DNA from: JBCCEV01 sp039030125
GTDB taxonomy: Bacteria > Pseudomonadota > Gammaproteobacteria > Ga0077536
DNA: 26,541 nucleotides
Direction: 5' to 3'
NCBI GenBank assembly: GCA_039030125.1
Contig: JBCCEV010000043.1
Location: 1 to 26,541, forward strand
Below the pieces are notes generated by a model that saw only the letters and a list, made by a program, of their open reading frames with translations, was not told the origin of the DNA and did not search any database. Of the stretch, positions 15,435 through 23,420 are shown in pieces. Both the position numbers and the translations under genes were made by a program. Position 1 is the first letter of the stretch. Each line of letters begins with the position of its first letter.

Positions 15435-17542
15435 CACTTCTTTCAAGCGTCGTCGCCTCGCTGCTTCTCCTAAGCGGCGCATCGTTTAGTGCTGATCCTT
15501 TAATCGAGGATGAAATCGTAGTGACCGCTCAGCATCGCGATCCCGTGACCTCGGTTCCTAATAGCGTATCGACCATTGACGAGGATCAAATCGCCGAGCT
15601 GCCTGCCAACACGCTCACCGACTTGTTGAGCCGGGAGGCCAACGTCAACTTGCAAAGTTTCTTTGGCAACGACAAGTTCACGAGTCTTGATATCCGGGGA
15701 TTTGGCGAAACAGCGGTCAGCAACGTGCTGGTGCTGGTTGACGGCGTGAGGCGCAACGGTATCGATTTGAGCGGCGTCGATTTCTCAGCGATACCTATCG
15801 ACAGCGTCTCTCGCATCGAAACGCTTCGTGGCGCTGGTTTCGTGCGCTACGGCAGCGGCGCAGTTGGTGGTGTGATCAACATCCTGCTGAAACGGCCTAG
15901 CGAAGAACCCACCGCAGAACTCAAGGTACGCTACGGCGATTACGGTACTCGGTCATCTTCGTTTTCCGCATCCGCCGGCCACGAAGGTCTTACCGGTCGT
16001 TTCCTGTTCAGCGCCTACGACACCGATGGTTACCGTCGCAATAGCGGGCTCACCAATCAACACGGCTCGGTGGAAGTGTTTTTTGATCGTTGGACGTGGC
16101 TAAGTTTGAGCGCTCGCGCGACGATCCACAGCGATAAATACCAGTTGCCCGGGCCAGTGCCGCTTTCGCAGTTTCGGTTATCGGAAGCCGCACGGCGCTC
16201 CACGGCGACGCCCCTGGGCGCTGCCAATTCGATACTGCGGCGCTACGACCTTAAAGGCGTTCTGAATTTCGGAAACTGGGGCCGCTTCGAGGTGATTGGC
16301 GAATACCGTCATCGTGAAAACCCATTTCTGTTCGCTCGCAGCCCCTTACTCACTGTGCCGCAGCAAGATTCGAAGATCATCGAAATCAATCGTAATTTCG
16401 ATGCAACCTACACGTTACCTTTTGAACTTGGCCCGTTACGCGGCGAGGTTATTGGGGGTGGCTGGGCTCAAGTCGCGGACGGGGCATTTCGCGAAAATGG
16501 TCGTGGAGTCCTCGACCGCAGCACCGAGAAGCATGCGGCGCTAGAGAACTACGCGGGGTTTGCGAGCCTGCGTCTATCACCATTAGAAACCGTGACGATC
16601 GATGTCGGCTATCGACACGATCGATTCAGTGTCAGGCGCCGCTTTGAGCGCTTAGTTGAAGATTGCGACGTCATGCTTGTGCCGCGCACATTCAATGTTC
16701 CGCAACTCGCAGAAACATTCCCTGGAAGCGGGATCTTTATCACTGTTCTGATCCCGGTCACGGTCAACGATGAAGTACGGACAAATTGCCAGGCCATATT
16801 GCAAATAGCCGACAACGGCACGGTGCGTCATCGCAGCGAAGCATTCGAGGCAAGCGTGTCGTTGCGGCCGGCCCAATCATTGACGCTGTGGGCTCGCTTT
16901 GGGCAAAGCTTCCGCAACCCCAACACCGATGAACTTCTATTAGAAGCAACACCTTTGGTGCCACAGGTTGGGTCCGCGCATTGGGAAGGCGGTCTTCGCT
17001 ACAGCTCGGCACCAGTAACGGCGAGTCTTGCGATCTTCGATATGACGATCGATAACGAAATCCGTTTTGGCCGCGATCTCGCCACCAATCTCAACGTGAA
17101 CTTGAATTTAGACGAGCCGGTGAGACGCCGCGGTGGAGAATTTGAACTGAAAGTTCGTCCGGCCCCGGCCTGGTCCCTGTGGGGCAATGCCGGTTTTCAG
17201 CACGTCCGCCGCGAGGATACCAACCTTGAATTGCCCCTGGTACCTAATTTAACTGGAACCATCGGCTTAACTTGGCGACCGAGAGAGGCGTGCGTGTTCA
17301 CAGTGGTTGCTCGCCACGTTGCGGAGCGGCTCGATGGCAACGATGAGTTCAATGATCGTTTCACGCCGCTTGGCAGTTACGAACTCGTCGATGCCTTATT
17401 TAAGTTTGAGAAGCACGGGCTGGCACTTTCGTTCGGTATCAATAACCTGCTGGACGAGGTTTATTCCACAACCGGTTTCAGCGACACACGCTACCCCATG
17501 GCAGATCGCAATGTGTACGCCAGCGTAAGTATTAGGATTTAG
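15416..17542 (+). CDS. btuB: TonB-dependent cobalamin receptor, BtuB-like
   Basis: A 708-residue outer-membrane receptor. Residues 1-26 are a signal peptide (MRRPALTLLSSVVASLLLLS..SFSA). The TonB box DEIVVTA (about 32-38) resembles DTLVVTA of BtuB. The plug domain follows (SVSTIDEDQIAELPANTLTDLLSRE, LDIRGFGETAVSNVLVLVDGVRRN, RIETLRGAGFVRYGSGAVGGVINILLKRP), then the beta barrel ending in VYASVSIRI, with a terminal Ile instead of the usual aromatic. One large extracellular-loop-like insertion carries two Cys (EDCDVMLV.. and ..RTNCQAIL). Cobalamin as substrate is inferred from the upstream riboswitch. ATG 15416 is preferred over TTG 15389 because it opens the signal peptide; neither has a good ribosome site. 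An in-frame stop at 15380 rules out anything longer. No btuCDF genes are in the window. Confidence 0.9.
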   Translation: MRRPALTLLSSVVASLLLLSGASFSADPLIEDEIVVTAQHRDPVTSVPNSVSTIDEDQIAELPANTLTDLLSREANVNLQSFFGNDKFTSLDIRGFGETAVSNVLVLVDGVRRNGIDLSGVDFSAIPIDSVSRIETLRGAGFVRYGSGAVGGVINILLKRPSEEPTAELKVRYGDYGTRSSSFSASAGHEGLTGRFLFSAYDTDGYRRNSGLTNQHGSVEVFFDRWTWLSLSARATIHSDKYQLPGPVPLSQFRLSEAARRSTATPLGAANSILRRYDLKGVLNFGNWGRFEVIGEYRHRENPFLFARSPLLTVPQQDSKIIEINRNFDATYTLPFELGPLRGEVIGGGWAQVADGAFRENGRGVLDRSTEKHAALENYAGFASLRLSPLETVTIDVGYRHDRFSVRRRFERLVEDCDVMLVPRTFNVPQLAETFPGSGIFITVLIPVTVNDEVRTNCQAILQIADNGTVRHRSEAFEASVSLRPAQSLTLWARFGQSFRNPNTDELLLEATPLVPQVGSAHWEGGLRYSSAPVTASLAIFDMTIDNEIRFGRDLATNLNVNLNLDEPVRRRGGEFELKVRPAPAWSLWGNAGFQHVRREDTNLELPLVPNLTGTIGLTWRPREACVFTVVARHVAERLDGNDEFNDRFTPLGSYELVDALFKFEKHGLALSFGINNLLDEVYSTTGFSDTRYPMADRNVYASVSIRI

Positions 17543-17555
17543 CCCGGGGGTTACC

Positions 17556-18410
17556 ATGCCAAGCCAACGACATATCTTTTCCGCGTTGATACTGCTCTTG
17601 CTTGCCCCTGTGGCACATGCCGGGCCATTCGCACCGGCCGCTGGCCAACCGGGTTCAACCGCAATCTGGATGGGTGACTCATCAATATCGGGGTGGGCGG
17701 ACGGCTATATCGATTACACGCCCGGCTCGGCGGTGGATCCCGAATGGCAGACGCCGAATTTGGCACTCGGTCCAGCGCTTGGAGACGCCTTCGATATCGT
17801 GTCGCTGGGTCGAGGCGGTCGCATCACACTGACCTTTGATACACCGATTGCGAATGGCGCGGGCGCTGATTTCGCGGTGTTTGAGAATTCATTCAGCGAT
17901 ACGTTCCTTGAACTCGCCTGGGTGGAAGTCTCATCCAATGGCGCAACGTTTGTAAGGTTCCCGGGTTTCTCTTTCACGGCATTGCCAGTAGGCCCGTTCG
18001 GTGGCCTGGATCCAACAGATATCGACGGTTTTGCCGGCAAGTATCGTCAGGGGTGGGGAACACCTTTTGATCTCGATTTATTCGCGAGCGTCGATCCTGC
18101 GATCCTCGACGTCAACGCCGTGACACATGTGCGGATCATCGACATCGTCGGCGATGGGAGCGTGTTTGATAACTGGCCCAGCCAGTTCGGCGGCCCGAAT
18201 CCGATCTACGACCCCTATGCAACAACCGGCAGTGCGGGCTTTGACTTAGACGCCATCGCCGTCATCAACCAAGGCACGCCACCGCCGCCACCGCCCTCAA
18301 CGAATGAACAAGTTCCTTTCCCGCCGGGTGCGCTCGCCCTACTGAGCATCTTTATCTTTCTTATCCAAACCCACATTCGACCTCATCAAAAAGTGAAGGA
18401 GACATCATGA
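17556..18410 (+). CDS. Exported surface protein of the B12 operon, C-terminally anchored
   Basis: A 284-residue protein with a signal peptide (MPSQRHIFSALILLLLAPVAHA, cleavage about residue 22). The globular domain has segments such as LGRGGRITLTFDTPIANG, GADFAVFENSFSDTFLELAWVEVSSNG, GKYRQGWGTPFDL and VTHVRIIDIVGDG. I recognise these as a cell-surface protein type found next to TonB receptors in B12 loci, especially of Bacteroidetes; this is memory of the family, not a search. After a Pro-rich linker (PPPPPPSTNE), the C-terminus is VPFPPGALALLSIFIFL plus a basic tail, resembling a PEP-CTERM-like sorting signal. It follows the receptor by 13 bp and overlaps the next gene by four bases (ATGA), so the three form one operon under the riboswitch. 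Confidence 0.8.
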   Translation: MPSQRHIFSALILLLLAPVAHAGPFAPAAGQPGSTAIWMGDSSISGWADGYIDYTPGSAVDPEWQTPNLALGPALGDAFDIVSLGRGGRITLTFDTPIANGAGADFAVFENSFSDTFLELAWVEVSSNGATFVRFPGFSFTALPVGPFGGLDPTDIDGFAGKYRQGWGTPFDLDLFASVDPAILDVNAVTHVRIIDIVGDGSVFDNWPSQFGGPNPIYDPYATTGSAGFDLDAIAVINQGTPPPPPPSTNEQVPFPPGALALLSIFIFLIQTHIRPHQKVKETS

Positions 18411-19246
18411 AACATCCCTCGAAGATATTTTTTGCCCTGAGCGTGTTGTGTATCGCAACCTCGCAAGCGCTAGCGGCAACCGCGGATTTTGAAGGGCTTT
18501 TTCCCGCAACCAACGAGCAGACACACCCCGGTCCAGGCGGTGGCTTGTATTGGACCGGCTTGCCGGCCACCGCAGGAAACAGCACGCCCTCCAGTTTCAA
18601 TTCCAACGGTGCGATTTTCGACAACACCTTCACAAACTTCGGTGGTGGGTTCACCGCGTGGTCTGGCTGGGCGTTCTCGCAAACCGTCGACCAAGTAACG
18701 CCGGGTTTCACCAACGATTACAGCGCTTACAACCTCCCCACCGGTGGCGGCGCCGGTGGCTCGCCAACGTATGGCATTAGTTTTGGCACGAGCAATCGCG
18801 TAGATTTTTCTACCGAGGTAACGCTCGTTGAAATGATGGTGACCAATAACACCTACGCCGCCCTATCCATGCGCGATGGCGATTCATTCGCCAAGCAATT
18901 CGGTGGCTTGAGCGGTGATGATCAAGACTTTTTTCTTTTGCAGATCACCGGTAAGGATGCCCAGGATCTGGCTACCGGCACGCTGGATTTCTACTTGGCC
19001 GATTATCGGTTCGCCGATAACGCGCTTGACTACATCATTGAGGCATGGACGCAGGTGGATTTGTCGAGCCTGGGAACCGTTAGCGCGATTGAGTTTTCAT
19101 TGTCATCGTCTGACAACGGTCAATTTGGGATGAACACGCCGGCCTATTTCGCGCTCGATAACTTAACGTTTGCGCCGGTGCCGATCCCGGCACCGCTGTT
19201 ATTGTTATCGAGTGGTCTGGGGATCTTGTTCGCTCGACGGCGCTAG
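18407..19246 (+). CDS. DUF4465-like exported protein with VPLPA/PEP-CTERM-type tail
   Basis: A 279-residue protein with a signal peptide ending SQALA (about residue 23). The central part matches my recollection of DUF4465 (PF14717): YWTGLPATAG, FTAWSGWAFSQTVD, FTNDYSAYN, YGISFGTS, DFYLADYRF, DYIIEAWTQVDLSSLG, and GMNTPAYFALDNLTF. Proteins of this type are encoded in cobamide-uptake loci of Bacteroidetes, where some have been reported to bind cobamides. That function is therefore plausible here, but not shown. The C-terminus, VPIPAPLLLLSSGLGILFARRR in two short pieces (Pro motif, hydrophobic helix, Arg cluster), is like VPLPA/PEP-CTERM sorting signals handled by exosortases. ATG 18407 has AAGGAGA upstream. 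Confidence 0.82.
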   Translation: MKHPSKIFFALSVLCIATSQALAATADFEGLFPATNEQTHPGPGGGLYWTGLPATAGNSTPSSFNSNGAIFDNTFTNFGGGFTAWSGWAFSQTVDQVTPGFTNDYSAYNLPTGGGAGGSPTYGISFGTSNRVDFSTEVTLVEMMVTNNTYAALSMRDGDSFAKQFGGLSGDDQDFFLLQITGKDAQDLATGTLDFYLADYRFADNALDYIIEAWTQVDLSSLGTVSAIEFSLSSSDNGQFGMNTPAYFALDNLTFAPVPIPAPLLLLSSGLGILFARRR

Positions 19247-19300
19247 GCACCGCTCCGGGCGCACGTTGCGGCGCAGGCGGATCGCCCGCGCCGCGCCCCG

Positions 19301-19747
19301 CTACGCTTGACCGGTTTGCTGGACCCAAAGTGCTTGGGCCTGCTCCCACCCCACTACAGCGATGGGTTCCCCTTGTTCGGTAACGAATTGGAGCGGCCCC
19401 ATGAAAGTCATATAAAATTCGCTATCGATGGGGAAGTAGGTCTTATCGTGGCGCGCATTACAGGATTCGTAGCCATAACCGAGCGCGTTCGCGGTTGCGC
19501 CCCCTTCCTCGACGCCGCCACGCACTTCCATCTTGCCCTTGGTGAGCAAATATTCACCCGGGCCAACATGAATATGGCGATTAAACGAAGAACCTTCGGG
19601 GCAATCAAAAATTGCCGTCCAGGCACCCACTTCGGGCGAGACATGGAGTAGCTTCCAACGAATGCCGCCTTCGGAAAACACATCCGGAAAGGGTTGCCAT
19701 TCAACCTCTTGGATTTGTACGTATTCTTCAGCCGTTCTAGGTTTCAT
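19301..19747 (-). CDS. Cupin-domain protein (possible dioxygenase-like)
   Basis: A 148-residue single-domain cupin beginning MKPRTAEEYVQIQEVEW. The first cupin motif is clear (GSSFNRHIHVGPGEYLLTKG), with two His and one Glu available as metal ligands. The rest of the fold (GKMEVRGG, YFPIDSEFYMTFMGPLQFV) is consistent. It resembles cupins annotated as 2,4'-dihydroxyacetophenone dioxygenase-like or ChrR-like, but the substrate is unknown. The start at ATG 19747 has GGGGAG upstream. A much longer in-frame ORF to 20053 exists, but its N-terminal hundred residues are Arg/Ser/Cys-rich shadow sequence. It converges on the B12 operon with a 54-bp gap. Confidence 0.82.
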   Translation of the reverse strand: MKPRTAEEYVQIQEVEWQPFPDVFSEGGIRWKLLHVSPEVGAWTAIFDCPEGSSFNRHIHVGPGEYLLTKGKMEVRGGVEEGGATANALGYGYESCNARHDKTYFPIDSEFYMTFMGPLQFVTEQGEPIAVVGWEQAQALWVQQTGQA

Positions 19748-19824
19748 CAAAACACTCCCCTCTGAGCTAACCGGCAATACCGTTATGGAACAATGTTCTG
19801 CCAGGAAAGTCGAGCCGAAAAAGC

Positions 19825-20487
19825 ATGAATGACGAGCGCACCACCGCTTACCGCTCAAACACTCGCTTGGGCAGCGGGAGCAAACGCGTGTGCGAACACG
19901 GCTGGTCGGAGAATATCGCGCGCTTGGTGGTGCACGATTTCGCTTTTTTGAAAACGACCTACTGCGAAGGATTCTTATTTCGAGGACTCGCCAACGGCGC
20001 GGCGGCCGCGCGCGAGTGTGGCTCATTTGGGATAAGTGGCGGCACGCACACATTGAATCGTCTGGAAGCCGACTTAAACGTGGTACTCGTCTCTGCGCAC
20101 GCCAGCGACGCGCTTAGCGTCGCCGCGCCATGGGTCAATCCCGATGGCGCGATCGTGGTCATTCCTGCCAAGGTTTTCCAAGAAAAGTATCGACACGGTG
20201 AGGCCGCGACCTTGGGGTTCGCCGAGCCAGGGATGATGTTCCATTACCCTTGTTTCGCTGAACCCATCGCTTTAGCAGACCTTGTTTGCATCATCGCTGC
20301 ACCCTGTGTTTTCGAAGAAGCGACGTCCGTTCAGAATTTGGATCGTCATTTATTGGAGAGCTTCGAAACGCAAAACAATCGCGAAAGGGCAACTCAGCAA
20401 TTTGAAGCCATTTTGCTGAAACGTGGTCTGGTTGGTGCCCCACCCGTGCGTGCGGATCGCTTTCCCCGCCTTGCCGAATCAGTCTGA
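19825..20487 (+). CDS. Hypothetical protein, 220 residues
   Basis: Not recognised. The reading frame has balanced amino-acid composition and natural codon use along its length, and no competing gene on the other strand is convincing, so it is probably real. No signal peptide or membrane segment is seen. Notable pieces are FGISGGTHTLNRLEADLNVVLVSAH, VNPDGAIVVIPAKVFQEKY and MMFHYPCFAEP. Five or six Cys residues are spread along the chain without a CxxC pair. The start at ATG 19825 has no strong ribosome site. It is divergent from the cupin (77 bp apart) and followed 37 bp downstream by the beta-propeller gene, so a shared transcript with the latter is possible. Confidence 0.6.
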   Translation: MNDERTTAYRSNTRLGSGSKRVCEHGWSENIARLVVHDFAFLKTTYCEGFLFRGLANGAAAARECGSFGISGGTHTLNRLEADLNVVLVSAHASDALSVAAPWVNPDGAIVVIPAKVFQEKYRHGEAATLGFAEPGMMFHYPCFAEPIALADLVCIIAAPCVFEEATSVQNLDRHLLESFETQNNRERATQQFEAILLKRGLVGAPPVRADRFPRLAESV

Positions 20488-20524
20488 TATTCTGCTCGTC
20501 CATACCACGACCGCGAGAATTGGA

Positions 20525-21376
20525 ATGTTAAAAATATCCTTCATTGGACTGCTTTGCGCGCAGATCACACTTTGTTTCGCAGAAGAAGAAATGATTCTTG
20601 ATGCGCCTGAGAACGCTTACTGGCACGGCCCATCGCAGTCATGGTTTGTATCAAACCTAGGCGGCGGATTGTCATTGGACAAAGATGGTGTGGGTTGGGT
20701 CGCACGGTTCGATGCATCGGGAGCTGTTGCGGCGCCAAGGTGGGTGGATGGATTAGACGCGCCCACGGGCATGGCGGCCTACGATGGTGATTTGTATGTC
20801 ACAGACCGGGGCCGCGTCCACCAAATCGAAATCAACTCTGCGAAGATCAAACGATCCATTGCACTACCTGACTCGCAATTCTTGAATGATGTGGCCGCTA
20901 CAGCGGATGGAAGGATCTTCGTCACCGACACGGCGACAAACCGAATTTATGAAATTACCGCTGGCGAAGTCAAAGTCTGGGTTGAATCTACGGCATTACA
21001 AAACCCCAATGGCCTGTGGGTAGACGGCGACAAACTAATCATCGCCGCCTGGGGTCCCATGACAGACGTCGCCACGTTTGCCACTGAACACCCAGGGACC
21101 TTGTTGCAGATCGATCTGGGTACGAAAGAAATTACGCCCGTTGGGAAAGGGGAGCCGATCGCAAATTTTGACGGGGTTGTTAGCGTAGAGGACGCTTACT
21201 TCGCAACGGACTGGACCGGGGGAAGACTGCTTAAGATCTCTAAAAAGGGAGAGGTAAGTGTAGTGTTGTCAGGATTCCAACAGCTTGCTGATCTCGGGTT
21301 TAATCCCCAGCAAAAGCAGCTCGGACTCCCTGTAATGAAAGACAACCGGTTCATACTGCTCTCACTTGAGCCCTGA
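20525..21376 (+). CDS. Exported SMP-30/gluconolactonase-like beta-propeller protein
   Basis: A 283-residue protein with a signal peptide (MLKISFIGLLCAQITLCFA) and a repetitive beta-propeller pattern. Blades read as APENAYWHGPSQSWFVSNLGGG, GLDAPTGMAAYDGDLYVTDRGRVHQI, FLNDVAATADGRIFVTDTATNRIYEI, ALQNPNGLWVDGDKLIIAAWG and NFDGVVSVEDAYFATDWTGGRLLKI. This pattern, with Asn and Asp at positions that bind metal in SMP-30/gluconolactonase proteins, supports the family, but the catalytic activity is uncertain. Many exported members are of unknown function. ATG 20525 is chosen over 20423 because it opens the signal peptide directly and the longer version would overlap the upstream gene. Confidence 0.8.
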   Translation: MLKISFIGLLCAQITLCFAEEEMILDAPENAYWHGPSQSWFVSNLGGGLSLDKDGVGWVARFDASGAVAAPRWVDGLDAPTGMAAYDGDLYVTDRGRVHQIEINSAKIKRSIALPDSQFLNDVAATADGRIFVTDTATNRIYEITAGEVKVWVESTALQNPNGLWVDGDKLIIAAWGPMTDVATFATEHPGTLLQIDLGTKEITPVGKGEPIANFDGVVSVEDAYFATDWTGGRLLKISKKGEVSVVLSGFQQLADLGFNPQQKQLGLPVMKDNRFILLSLEP

Positions 21377-21477
21377 AGGCCAAAGCGCTCGAAGTGAACT
21401 TCTGGCTGCGAAAGAACATCTGAAAGGTTATGAGGGCGACGCTGCGCTTAGTACCCAGGAGGTCCTGCCATTCGGTT

Positions 21478-21557
21478 ATAGATTAAGCCGTCGTGAGGCC
21501 CGCAAACCTGGATCGCCGTCAGCGGCGAGGCGGGGCAAAAGAACGAAGAGCCGGAGT
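21478..21557. repeat. Partial, diverged copy of the palindromic element
   Basis: This stretch aligns with 21667-21760: both begin ATAGATT, pass through CGTCGTGAG, and contain a short hairpin with the same TCAG loop (here CGCCG-TCAG-CGGCG at 21514-21527), followed by GAGGC and the motif AAAGAACGAAGA.CCGG.GT. The hairpin stem differs from the second copy at paired positions, which preserves pairing. No matching right arm is obvious downstream. Apart from these repeats, 21377-21832 holds no convincing gene. Confidence 0.7.
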
Positions 21558-21666
21558 AAGATTGATTCGCCGGACGAAGGGGCCTCGCGTAATCAGAGAT
21601 ACATTGGAAGCGTCATGAAGACGGTCCTGTGCAAGGCATCGCGTGGCGAAGTGAACTGAGAGTCAG

Positions 21667-21828
21667 ATAGATTTAGATCGTCGTGAGTCCAGCAGGGCTG
21701 CGCATTGAAGCCGTCGTCAGCGACGGCGAGGCTAGGCACGAAAGAACGAAGAACCGGGGTTTACATATTAGTAACCGAGGATTCTGAGTTCTTGAGCAAC
21801 AAAGCCTCGCCGAGCGCAGCAGGCTTCA
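21667..21828. repeat. Palindromic repeat element downstream of imuB
   Basis: From 21706 to 21828 the sequence is a 123-bp imperfect palindrome centred on ATATTA (21765-21770). Paired blocks, outside to inside, are TGAAGCC/GGCTTCA (21706-21712, 21822-21828), CGGCGAGGCT/AGCCTCGCCG (21724-21733, 21803-21812), AAGAAC/GTTCTT (21742-21747, 21788-21793) and GGTTTAC/GTAACC (21758-21764, 21771-21776). The left arm also contains a nested hairpin, GCCGTCG-TCAG-CGACGGC (21710-21727). It ends five bases from the imuB stop codon and could act as a bidirectional transcription terminator. It may also be a REP/MITE-like mobile repeat. Confidence 0.8.
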
Positions 21829-21832
21829 GCTC

Positions 21833-23416
21833 TCAATCGAAGAAGCCGTGCAAAAACCACTGCTTCTTCTCCAACTCGCGATAAACCCAAACCCGACTCC
21901 CCATGCGCGTCTTTGCCATGTAATAGTCGCGTGCAATGGGCGTATCTTCCCACCATCCCGATTCAATCCTTTGCCTTTGCTTACTAATACTCAGCGGACC
22001 CTTGAAATAAGGCCGCTCCTTTTTAGCTGGTAATGGAATAGGTTGATTGGTTAACCACAGAGGTTTGGGATCTCGTCGTTCGTGCGGCGAAAGATGGGCA
22101 TTATCAACTACCGGCGGTGCGCCCTTTTTGAGTGGAGATTCTGCTCGCCAGGAACGTTCGGGACGATGATCTGAATTAACGGTCAACCCATGAATAGCGC
22201 GGTCGCCATAGCGGCTTGAGAGCCGGTCAAAAAAAAGGGCTTCGCTTTCTCTTCGAGCTAGGGGGGTACGCTCAAAAAGATCGGTCAGCCCCGATGTAGC
22301 GACACGCGTAAACTCATTGGCAAAAATTTCGATACCACAAACAGGTGCTTCCAACGTTAGCTTCGATAATTGTTCGCGTAGAAGTGTTAAAAAATGCTCA
22401 GGTTGGTGCTGGGGCTCAGAGCAAGCAAGGCGGAAAGATTGCATGCGCTGTTCGCCTCGCTTTTCGCCGTTGATCAGCCGCCAATGGAGGCGGCGAGTCT
22501 GCAAACACCCGGCTCTTAAAAAACCAGCCAGTTCGTGCAATAACCGTTCGCATGCCGTTGCCAGAGCTAAGCTATTGGTCACCTGCCAGGGCAGCTCCAA
22601 GCTCGACTCAAAACATTTCGGTAATTCATAAGGTGTACGTGGATCGGCTTCTCGCCCCGTAAGCTGATCCAAAAGCTTGATGAAAGCTGGCGACAAACGC
22701 CGTGACAGACCAGCACGCGGCAATCGCAAACACTCACCAATAGTCCTCACGCCGATACTCTTCAAGGCATCATGTTGTGCTTGTGTAAGCGGCATAACAT
22801 GAACATTTAGTTCGGCGACCGATTTCATGATATCGGTCTGCTTTTCAACAATGGTTCTTTGTCGCGCCTGAGCCAGGAATTGGGCGGCTAACGGCGTTGG
22901 CGCAACAGCAAACTCCGCACGATACCCTACACTCCTGATACCGCGTTTCATCTGATTGAGTAGACCATCTAAGCCCGAAAACAGCTTGAGACTGCCTTTT
23001 ATTTCCAGGGCAACGCCATCATCGCCTACCGTAATAACTCTGGGTGAAAACTGCATTGCCCAAGCGCAAAGCTTTTCAAGCGCGCGGTGCTCGGCTGTTA
23101 GATCACGTTCAAGCACCACCAACTCCGTGAGCGCATGCGCGGCACTTAATGCCATGCCTATCCGGACACCAGCACTTGCCGCTTTAGCGTTGCATAACAG
23201 GACTCGCCGCTTAGTGCCTTCACCATTGACGACAATACAAGGTCGCTCATGAGCAGCCCCCCGCAAGCGTACCTCCAGAGGTAAGTGGGGGAAGTGCAAG
23301 TGCAGCCAGAGTTCTTTTTTTGTCTCAATTTGTGGCTGTGGCTTGTGCTGCGAGAATGGCTTAAGCGCGGCTACGCGGCTACCTTGCACTTGGCCTTGTT
23401 CGATAGCTAATTGCAT
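21833..23416 (-). CDS. imuB: ImuB, Y-family polymerase-like translesion synthesis protein
   Basis: ImuB is a catalytically inactive Y-family polymerase relative that links ImuA, the beta clamp and DnaE2 in SOS mutagenesis. The 527-residue product starts MQLAIEQGQVQGSRV. It contains the ImuB-type segment WLHLHFPHLPLEVRLRG where true polymerases have a DMDAFFA-type metal-binding motif. Palm/finger-like parts follow (VVNGEGTKRRVLLCNAKAASAGVRIGM, FSPRVITVGDDGVALEIKGSLKLFSG), then the helix-hairpin region (LKSIGVRTIGECLRLPRAGLSRR) and a long C-terminal domain ending WFLHGFFD. ATG 23416 lies five bases after the imuA stop. A longer frame to 23599 overlaps imuA and is not family-like. No dnaE2 follows. 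Confidence 0.93.
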   Translation of the reverse strand: MQLAIEQGQVQGSRVAALKPFSQHKPQPQIETKKELWLHLHFPHLPLEVRLRGAAHERPCIVVNGEGTKRRVLLCNAKAASAGVRIGMALSAAHALTELVVLERDLTAEHRALEKLCAWAMQFSPRVITVGDDGVALEIKGSLKLFSGLDGLLNQMKRGIRSVGYRAEFAVAPTPLAAQFLAQARQRTIVEKQTDIMKSVAELNVHVMPLTQAQHDALKSIGVRTIGECLRLPRAGLSRRLSPAFIKLLDQLTGREADPRTPYELPKCFESSLELPWQVTNSLALATACERLLHELAGFLRAGCLQTRRLHWRLINGEKRGEQRMQSFRLACSEPQHQPEHFLTLLREQLSKLTLEAPVCGIEIFANEFTRVATSGLTDLFERTPLARRESEALFFDRLSSRYGDRAIHGLTVNSDHRPERSWRAESPLKKGAPPVVDNAHLSPHERRDPKPLWLTNQPIPLPAKKERPYFKGPLSISKQRQRIESGWWEDTPIARDYYMAKTRMGSRVWVYRELEKKQWFLHGFFD

Positions 23417-23420
23417 TTGC

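Noticed and set aside
19247..19300. GC-rich gap between the DUF4465-like gene and the cupin, considered as a terminator
   Set aside because: No clean stem-loop with a T-run is visible on either strand.
19748..20053. N-terminal extension of the cupin ORF
   Set aside because: The extra residues are Arg/Cys/Ser-rich, lie opposite the 220-residue gene, and the internal ATG at 19747 has a good ribosome site.
21366..21659. 97-codon plus-strand ORF after the beta-propeller gene
   Set aside because: It overlaps the upstream stop, has an Arg/Ser/Lys-rich composition and runs through the repeat copy at 21478-21557, so it is most likely a chance frame in structured repeat DNA.
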